64,000 nt of DNA, from NCBI GenBank assembly GCA_947497895.1, contig CANMIL010000004.1:62001-126000 (forward strand). The letters run 5' to 3'. Position 1 is the first letter of the stretch, and each line of letters begins with the position of its first letter. Source of the stretch: an uncultured Tenacibaculum sp. (GTDB taxonomy: Bacteria > Bacteroidota > Bacteroidia > Flavobacteriales > Flavobacteriaceae). A program made the position numbers and the translations under genes. Positions 57,181-64,000 of this stretch are shown in pieces. The notes below the pieces were generated by a model. That model had not been told where the DNA came from. It ran no database searches and was given only the letters and a program-made list of their open reading frames with translations.

Positions 57181-57280
57181 TTTAATTCTTGTTTCGTTTC
57201 CGAAGTGTGAATTAAAAATTGCGAGTGCAAATATATAACCGATTAAGTATTCACACAAGTTTTTTTGATAAAAAAATTCA

Positions 57281-59344
57281 TCAATCTGGATACTCAACTC
57301 GTAAGTGATAGATATTCATCAACTTATTCTTAATAATTTTTTTAATTTTTTCTATCTCCCTAAAGGTAATATCGGAATTTATGAACTGATTCTCGTTTTT
57401 TTGCTTCTCAATAATGCGATCAATCAACTCATCAATTTTATGTGCAGTTGGTTCTTTAATACTTTTTGATGCCGCTTCTGCTGCATCACACATCATTAGA
57501 ATGGCTGTTTCTTTTGAAAAAGGAATTGGTCCTTGATATTGGAACTTTTTAATATCTACTTCTCCATTTGGATTGTTTTCTAATTCTGTTTTATAAAAAT
57601 AGTACGTAACACTGGTTCCATGATGTGTTCTTATAAAGTCAATAATTCGATCCGGTAAATTATTCTTCTTTGCTATTTCAACGCCATTAATAACATGATC
57701 TAAAATTATTCGAGCACTATCCTTTGGAGAAAGATCATTATGTGGATTCACTCCTGTAGATTGATTTTCGGTGAAGTACATAGGGTTCACCATTTTCCCA
57801 ATATCATGATACAAAGCTCCTGTTCGCACTAACATAGAATTAGCTCCAATTTCATTTGCGGCAGCTTCTGCCAAATTAGCTACCTGCATGGAATGCTGAA
57901 AGGTTCCTGGGGCTTTCTCATTTAATTCTCTTAAAAGCCTCGAATTTGTATTTGAAAGTTCCAATAAAGTAACATCTGACACCAAACCGAATAACTTCTC
58001 GTAAAAGTAAATAAAGAACACTGCTAAAAAGGAAAGCAATCCATTCGCAGCAAAAAGACCTAAATACAACCATTTGATTTGATCAGCATTTCCTTCTTTG
58101 ATAATTGAAAAGGCCAAATAGGTAATCATGTAAATCAAAGTTATCTGCCCAATACTAATAAATAAATTCGCTCTTTTATACAATTCAGAAACCGTTAAAA
58201 TCGTAACGATTCCTGCAATAATATGTAGGTAAATAAATTCAAAGCTATTCGGTACAATAAACCCTAAAAGAAGCACTGTAAGTACATGGGTAAACAATCC
58301 TAAACGGGCATCAAAGAAAGCCTTTAAAACAATCGGTAAAATACTCAAAGGAACCACATACAAATAATCTACGTTTGTCTTTACAACTATTGTTTGTACC
58401 AAAATCATGACAAACACATTGAAAAAGATAAAGGTTACTTTGTTATTGTCATTAAAAATCTCTGGACGATATCGCATCAAAAACAGTAACAGCATTAATA
58501 AAGCTAAGGATACCAATACTGCGTAGCCCGACAAAATCCAACTGTAATTCGATTTTGACCAGATGGTCGATTGAGATGCCTGTTCGTAAGAACGTAACAT
58601 ATGATAGCGTTCTCCTTCAATAATCCCTCCCTTTTCAATAATTAATTCTCCTTCGGCGACCATTCCTTTGGTATAAGAAATCGTTTTTATTTTCTCTTCT
58701 AATTCTTTGTTTGTAAACTTTTCATCAAAAGTTACATTTGGCTTAATAGCCTCAGCCAAAGAGGCAAGAATTAACTGCTGCTTATACTCATCTAAATCCT
58801 GAGTCTTTTGATCTATAATTGGTAAAATTTCATCTGATTGCACCAATTTAGAAAACAATATATTCTCTACAGAATTCCCCTTTCTCAATACCACAATTTC
58901 ATTCTTATCACTGATATTGGCCTCAGAAGTATTCTGATTGATAAATCCATATTGATAAATCAAATTAACAATAGAAACTCCACGTTTTCTTAGTTCTTCC
59001 ACATCCTTTACTGATAAGGAATCAGAGGTCGGTGTTTTTACAATCTGCTCTTTGAATTGCGTAATTACACCACGTCGAATACCATCATCAAAAGCAAAGT
59101 ATTTTTTGCTCTCAGTTGCCAATCGTTCTTTTTCCTTTTCAATTTCATTATCACCTTTATAAATGGCAAAATCGAAAGGAGAATAAAGATTATCATATTG
59201 CCATGGTTTCCCTAATGCGAAGTCGTATTTAAACTGACCTCCTCTTGGAAATAAATAGACAATTGCGCCCGCTGTGAGTAGGAAAAGTAGCACTTTATAA
59301 ACAACGGCATTGTGTTTATATAACTTATCGATAAGTTGACTCAT
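57281..59344 (-). CDS. 7TM-HD family phosphohydrolase (PgpH/YqfF-like)
   Basis: Extracellular domain, 7 TM, MVRTGALYHDIGKM...TEN, DFIRTHHGTS. Confidence 0.93.
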   Translation of the reverse strand: MSQLIDKLYKHNAVVYKVLLFLLTAGAIVYLFPRGGQFKYDFALGKPWQYDNLYSPFDFAIYKGDNEIEKEKERLATESKKYFAFDDGIRRGVITQFKEQIVKTPTSDSLSVKDVEELRKRGVSIVNLIYQYGFINQNTSEANISDKNEIVVLRKGNSVENILFSKLVQSDEILPIIDQKTQDLDEYKQQLILASLAEAIKPNVTFDEKFTNKELEEKIKTISYTKGMVAEGELIIEKGGIIEGERYHMLRSYEQASQSTIWSKSNYSWILSGYAVLVSLALLMLLLFLMRYRPEIFNDNNKVTFIFFNVFVMILVQTIVVKTNVDYLYVVPLSILPIVLKAFFDARLGLFTHVLTVLLLGFIVPNSFEFIYLHIIAGIVTILTVSELYKRANLFISIGQITLIYMITYLAFSIIKEGNADQIKWLYLGLFAANGLLSFLAVFFIYFYEKLFGLVSDVTLLELSNTNSRLLRELNEKAPGTFQHSMQVANLAEAAANEIGANSMLVRTGALYHDIGKMVNPMYFTENQSTGVNPHNDLSPKDSARIILDHVINGVEIAKKNNLPDRIIDFIRTHHGTSVTYYFYKTELENNPNGEVDIKKFQYQGPIPFSKETAILMMCDAAEAASKSIKEPTAHKIDELIDRIIEKQKNENQFINSDITFREIEKIKKIIKNKLMNIYHLRVEYPD

Positions 59345-59416
59345 TTTTTTGGTTTAAAACGTAAAGATAACCTTTCTGTATTATTTGAGTAGTTGGTATA
59401 AAATAGTTATTTTCGC

Positions 59417-60625
59417 ATGACTAATTTAACGCAAATACAAAATCTAAATATGAAAGAAGTAGTTATCGCATCAGTTGCAAGAACACCTATAGGAAGCTTT
59501 TTAGGTACTTTATCTAAAATACCTGCTCCTAAGCTTGGTGCTACTGCCATTAAAGGGGCCTTAGATAAAATCAATTTAAAGCCTGAATTGGTTGATGAAG
59601 TTTTTATGGGAAATGTGGTTTCTGCTGGTTTAGGTCAAGGACCTGCAAGACAAGCAGCAATGTTAGCAGGAATTCCTGACACTACTCCCTGTACATCTAT
59701 TAACAAAGTTTGTTCATCTGGGATGAAATCTATTATGTTAGGAACGCAATCGATTGCGTTGGGTGATGCTGATATCGTTGTAGCTGGTGGAATGGAAAAC
59801 ATGAGTATGATTCCTCACTATCAACATGCAAGAAATGGAAGTAAGTTCGGTCCTGTTACTTTAGAAGATGGAATGCAGAAGGATGGATTGGTAGATGCTT
59901 ACGATAAAGTAGCCATGGGAGTATGTGCTGATGATTGTGCTACAGAATATGAGTTTTCAAGAGAAGATCAAGATAATTTTGCCATTGAGTCGTATAACAG
60001 ATCTGCCAAAGCATGGAGTGAAGGAAAGTTTGCTGATGAGGTAGTACCTGTTGAAGTTCCTCAAAGAAGAGGTGAGCCTTTAATTTTTAGTGAAGATGAG
60101 GAATATAAGAATGTAAAAATGGAAAAAATCCCTGCTTTACGTCCTGCATTTACTAAAGAAGGGACTGTTACTGCTGCCAATGCGTCAACAATAAATGATG
60201 GTGGTGCTGCGTTAGTTTTAATGTCTGCTGAAAAAGCCCAAGAACTAGGAATTACTCCTTTAGCGAAAATAAAGAGTTATGCCGATGCTGCTCATGAGCC
60301 TAAATGGTTTACTACGGCACCTGCAAAAGCATTACCTAAGGCCTTAGATAAAGCTGGAGTTTCAATTAATGATGTTGATTATTTTGAGTTAAACGAAGCT
60401 TTTTCTGTTGTTGGTTTAGCAAACATGAAAATCTTAGGATTAGATGCTGATAAAGTAAATGTGAACGGTGGTGCAGTTTCATTAGGACACCCATTAGGTG
60501 TTTCTGGAGCTAGAATTATCATTGCTTTAACTTCTATCCTAAAACAAAATAATGCTAAAATTGGAGCTGCTGGAATTTGTAACGGTGGCGGTGGTGCAAG
60601 TGCAATGGTTATAGAAAGAATTTAA
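59417..60625 (+). CDS. acetyl-CoA C-acyltransferase (thiolase); start may be 59450
   Basis: NKVCSSGMKSI, NGGAVSLGHPLGVSGARI, CNGGGGASAMVIERI. Confidence 0.95.
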   Translation: MTNLTQIQNLNMKEVVIASVARTPIGSFLGTLSKIPAPKLGATAIKGALDKINLKPELVDEVFMGNVVSAGLGQGPARQAAMLAGIPDTTPCTSINKVCSSGMKSIMLGTQSIALGDADIVVAGGMENMSMIPHYQHARNGSKFGPVTLEDGMQKDGLVDAYDKVAMGVCADDCATEYEFSREDQDNFAIESYNRSAKAWSEGKFADEVVPVEVPQRRGEPLIFSEDEEYKNVKMEKIPALRPAFTKEGTVTAANASTINDGGAALVLMSAEKAQELGITPLAKIKSYADAAHEPKWFTTAPAKALPKALDKAGVSINDVDYFELNEAFSVVGLANMKILGLDADKVNVNGGAVSLGHPLGVSGARIIIALTSILKQNNAKIGAAGICNGGGGASAMVIERI

Positions 60626-60647
60626 TATTTATCATCTCCCTATTTTA

Positions 60648-61415
60648 ATGTTTGGAATTTGTAACCTTAGTATTGTTCCTTTGCGATTAACTCCTTCTGA
60701 CACTTCAGAAATGGTGAACCAAATTGTTTTTGGTGAACATTTTACTGTTCTTGAAAAAGACAAAAAATGGAGTAAAATAAAACTAGCTTTTGATGGTTAC
60801 GAGGGCTTTATTGACAATAAACAATACCAAGAAATTTTAGAAGAAGATTATCGCGCTTTATGTGATAGTAAAAAACATTATGCAGGTGAGCTTATTGATT
60901 TTATTACTGACAATACAAACAATTTAACCACGATTCCCTTAGGTGCTCAGTTACCTTTTTTTAATGAACATAAACTAAGAATTCACCAACAGCATTATTC
61001 ATATGAAGGTCAAGTTTATAGCGAACAACTTCCGAAAAATGCAGTGATTGAAAAAGCGTTTTTGTTTTTAAATGTACCTTATCTCTGGGGTGGTAAATCT
61101 CCTTTTGGAATTGACTGTTCTGGATTTACTCAAACTGTGTATAAACTTTGTGGGTATCATCTTTTAAGAGATGCCAAAGAGCAAGCCACACAGGGTGAAG
61201 TTTTAAGTTTTATTGAAGAAAGTGAACCAGGAGATCTAGCTTTTTTTGACAATGAAGAGGGAATCATTACGCATGTTGGTATTATTATGAACGATTACAA
61301 TATTATTCATGCCCATGGTAAAGTTAGAATTGACAAACTAGATCATAGCGGAATTTACAATATTGATACGAATCAACACACGCATAAATTACGAGTTATA
61401 AAGCGTTTTATTTAA
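60648..61415 (+). CDS. NlpC/P60 family peptidase with SH3-like domain
   Basis: YLWGGKSPFGIDCSGFTQTVY, THVGIIMND, IIHAHG. Confidence 0.92.
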   Translation: MFGICNLSIVPLRLTPSDTSEMVNQIVFGEHFTVLEKDKKWSKIKLAFDGYEGFIDNKQYQEILEEDYRALCDSKKHYAGELIDFITDNTNNLTTIPLGAQLPFFNEHKLRIHQQHYSYEGQVYSEQLPKNAVIEKAFLFLNVPYLWGGKSPFGIDCSGFTQTVYKLCGYHLLRDAKEQATQGEVLSFIEESEPGDLAFFDNEEGIITHVGIIMNDYNIIHAHGKVRIDKLDHSGIYNIDTNQHTHKLRVIKRFI

Positions 61416-61420
61416 AACAT

Positions 61421-61456
61421 AAAAAAAGCCCGATTTTCATCGGGCTTTTTTATTTT
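61421..61456. terminator. bidirectional intrinsic terminator
   Basis: AAAAAAGCCCGAT-TTTC-ATCGGGCTTTTTT. Confidence 0.85.
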
Positions 61457-64000
61457 ATTCTTCGTCAATCTCTGTTCGAGTTTCTTCAGATTTTTCTCCT
61501 TTTTCTATTTTAATACTTAAACGTTTCGTTTTATCATCTAAGTCCATAAAAATAGAATCACCTTCATCAAGCTTCGAGTTCACTATCTCTTCTGCTAAAG
61601 CATCTTCAATATACTTCTGAATGGCTCTCTTTAATGGTCTTGCTCCATATTGCTTATCATATCCTTTATCAGAAATATAATCTTTTGCCTTCTCGCTTAA
61701 CGTTAAGTTATATCCTAGATCAGCGATACGAAGTAATAATTTCTCTAACTCAATATCAATAATCTTATGAATATCTTCACGCTCTAAAGTATTGAATATA
61801 ATTACATCATCAATACGGTTTAAGAATTCAGGAGCAAAGGTCTTTTTCAACGCACCTTCAATAATACTCTTCGCATGTGCATCTTCTTGATCTTTCTTTG
61901 AAGATGTTCCAAATCCAACTCCTCCTCCGAAATCTTTTAATTTACGAACACCAATATTTGATGTCATAATAATAATTGTATTTCTGAAGTCTATTTTTCT
62001 TCCTAAACTATCCGTAATATGTCCGTCATCTAATATCTGTAACATCATATTAAATACATCTGGATGCGCTTTTTCGATCTCATCTAAAAGCACTACAGAA
62101 TAAGGCTTTCTTCTAACTTTCTCAGTCAACTGGCCACCTTCTTCGTATCCTACATATCCTGGAGGCGCTCCAATTAATCTTGATATCGCGAATTTCTCCA
62201 TGTATTCACTCATATCAATTCTGATTAACGAATCTTCTGAATCAAATAATTCTTTCGCTAAAACTTTTGCTAACTGTGTTTTCCCAACTCCCGTAGAACC
62301 TAAGAAAATGAATGATCCAATCGGTTTGTTAGGATCTTTTAATCCTACTCTATTACGTTGAATCGCCTTTACCACCTTAGTTACTGCTTCATCTTGACCA
62401 ATTACTTTACCTTTAATCATATTTGGTAAATCAGCCAATCGGTTACTTTCTGCCTCCGCTACTCTATTTACAGGTATCCCTGTCATCATAGAAACAACTT
62501 CAGCTACATTGTCTTCAGTTACAGTTTCTCTATGTAATTTAGAATCTTCTTCCCATTGATTTTGAGCAGATTCTAGAGCAATCTCTAAATTCTTTTCATC
62601 ATCTCGAAGTTTTGCCGCCTCTTCATATTTCTGACCACTAACCGCTTTCGTTTTACGATCTCTAATTTCCTCTAATTTTGCTTCAATTTCCAAAATTTGT
62701 TGAGGAACTACAATGTTTGTAATATGAATACGAGACCCCGCTTCATCTAAAGCATCAATCGCTTTGTCTGGAAGATATCTATCCGTCATATAACGATTCG
62801 TCAACTTCACACAAGCTTCTATTGCTTGATCTGTATAATTTACATGGTGATGAGATTCGTATTTTCCTTTGATATTATGTAAAATCTGTACAGTCTCTTC
62901 AACTGTAGTAGGATCTACAATAACTTTCTGGAAACGACGCTCTAAAGCACCATCTTTTTCAATATTCGTTCTATACTCATCTAATGTGGTCGCTCCAATA
63001 CATTGGATTTCTCCTCTTGCTAAAGCAGGTTTTAACATGTTCGAAGCATCTAGAGAACCTGTTGCTCCTCCTGCTCCAACAATTGTATGAATTTCATCAA
63101 TGAATAAAATGATATCATCATTCTTTTCAAGCTCGTTCATTAACGCCTTCATGCGCTCTTCAAACTGTCCTCTATATTTTGTTCCTGCAACTAAACTTGC
63201 CAAATCTAAAGACACAATTCGCTTATCAAAAAGAATTCGCGACACCTTTCTATTTACGATACGTAAAGCTAACCCTTCAGCAATAGCTGATTTACCAACT
63301 CCAGGCTCACCAATAAGCATTGGGTTATTCTTTTTACGACGACTTAATATTTGAGAAACACGTTCAATCTCTTTCAATCTACCAACCACAGGATCTAATC
63401 TTCCTTCTTCAGCAAGCGAAGTTAAATCACGTCCAAAATTATCCAACACTGGGGTTTTGGTCTTTTTATTTTGCTTACCTCTTGGTGATTGTTGTCCAAA
63501 CGGATTCGATTTATCATCGGTGAATTCATCATCTGAAGGAGTTTCCGCTATCGGACTAGAATAGTCCTCAACGTGAAGCTCTTTGTATAGTGCCTTCGCT
63601 TGTTCGTAATCGATATCATATTTTTGTAACAACTTTGTTGTAGGGTCATTTTCATTACGTAAAATACATAATAATAAATGCGCGGTATCAATCGCATTGC
63701 TTTGATACAATTTAGCCTCTAAAAAAGTTGTTTTTATAGCTTTCTCTGCTTGTCTCGTTAGATGTAGACTTTTCTTCTGATTATTACCAAGTGACGGGGA
63801 AGAGGGGTTCAGTTTCTCTAACTTATTACGCACCAAATCCAAATCTACATCAAAAGTAGTTAAGATTTCAATGGCCTTTCCATCTCCTTTTCTTATTAAT
63901 CCTAGGAGCAAATGCTCCGTTCCAATAAAGTCGTGACCTAACCTTAAGGCCTCTTCTTTACTGAATGTAATCACATCTCTAACTTGTGGTGAAAAATTAT
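61455..64000 (-). CDS. clpC: ClpC ATPase, N-terminus continues past window end
   Basis: Frame stays open past 63974 ([17 protein letters not shown]); two AAA+ modules, [13 protein letters not shown] and [13 protein letters not shown]. Confidence 0.95.
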   Translation of the reverse strand, partial: NFSPQVRDVITFSKEEALRLGHDFIGTEHLLLGLIRKGDGKAIEILTTFDVDLDLVRNKLEKLNPSSPSLGNNQKKSLHLTRQAEKAIKTTFLEAKLYQSNAIDTAHLLLCILRNENDPTTKLLQKYDIDYEQAKALYKELHVEDYSSPIAETPSDDEFTDDKSNPFGQQSPRGKQNKKTKTPVLDNFGRDLTSLAEEGRLDPVVGRLKEIERVSQILSRRKKNNPMLIGEPGVGKSAIAEGLALRIVNRKVSRILFDKRIVSLDLASLVAGTKYRGQFEERMKALMNELEKNDDIILFIDEIHTIVGAGGATGSLDASNMLKPALARGEIQCIGATTLDEYRTNIEKDGALERRFQKVIVDPTTVEETVQILHNIKGKYESHHHVNYTDQAIEACVKLTNRYMTDRYLPDKAIDALDEAGSRIHITNIVVPQQILEIEAKLEEIRDRKTKAVSGQKYEEAAKLRDDEKNLEIALESAQNQWEEDSKLHRETVTEDNVAEVVSMMTGIPVNRVAEAESNRLADLPNMIKGKVIGQDEAVTKVVKAIQRNRVGLKDPNKPIGSFIFLGSTGVGKTQLAKVLAKELFDSEDSLIRIDMSEYMEKFAISRLIGAPPGYVGYEEGGQLTEKVRRKPYSVVLLDEIEKAHPDVFNMMLQILDDGHITDSLGRKIDFRNTIIIMTSNIGVRKLKDFGGGVGFGTSSKKDQEDAHAKSIIEGALKKTFAPEFLNRIDDVIIFNTLEREDIHKIIDIELEKLLLRIADLGYNLTLSEKAKDYISDKGYDKQYGARPLKRAIQKYIEDALAEEIVNSKLDEGDSIFMDLDDKTKRLSIKIEKGEKSEETRTEIDEE

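Noticed and set aside
56961-57185. ORF MLYPAELRDHCLSGWQDSNLRPPAPKAGA... on plus strand
   Set aside because: It is a translation of antisense tRNA sequence (Arg/Pro/Ser); a classic false ORF.
62869-63523. Plus-strand ORFs opposite clpC
   Set aside because: Antisense to a highly conserved CDS; no supporting signals.

Overview
AT-rich Bacteroidota (Flavobacteriaceae-like) chromosome containing one apparently intact siphovirus-type prophage of about 49.6 kb, integrated at the 3' end of a tRNA-Arg(TCT) gene. The attL and attR cores are an exact 22-bp repeat at 7266-7287 and 56909-56930. Host flanks: left, tandem S8 peptidases, an OmpX-like barrel, a putAbiC-type gene interrupted by one in-frame stop, and a lipoprotein; right, tRNA-Arg/Pro/Ser, a 7TM-HD phosphohydrolase, a thiolase, an NlpC/P60 protein and ClpC. 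Prophage modules from left to right: XseA-like membrane-anchored protein and SRAP protein; DUF5675/holin lysis genes; tail, tape measure, capsid, portal and terminase genes (minus strand); three moron cassettes; VRR-NUC/SNF2/VirE-N primase-helicase replication genes with an iteron-like candidate origin; a rearranged immunity region; AbiH; a response regulator with tiny-lipoprotein/membrane-protein modules; a two-gene PIN operon; and a tyrosine integrase. Most interesting signals: (1) three consecutive genes separated by a repeated ~127-bp terminator+promoter unit bounded by CTTACCA/TGGTAAG; (2) a phage-borne orphan LuxR-type response regulator with two matching palindromes in the intergenic region shared with a PIN-nuclease operon; (3) a 10-copy AACACTT/AAGTGTT cluster upstream of the primase; (4) TGTTGACA pairs at both prophage ends; (5) a partly duplicated immunity region with different candidate operators. 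All family assignments come from reading protein motifs by eye; no database search was run.
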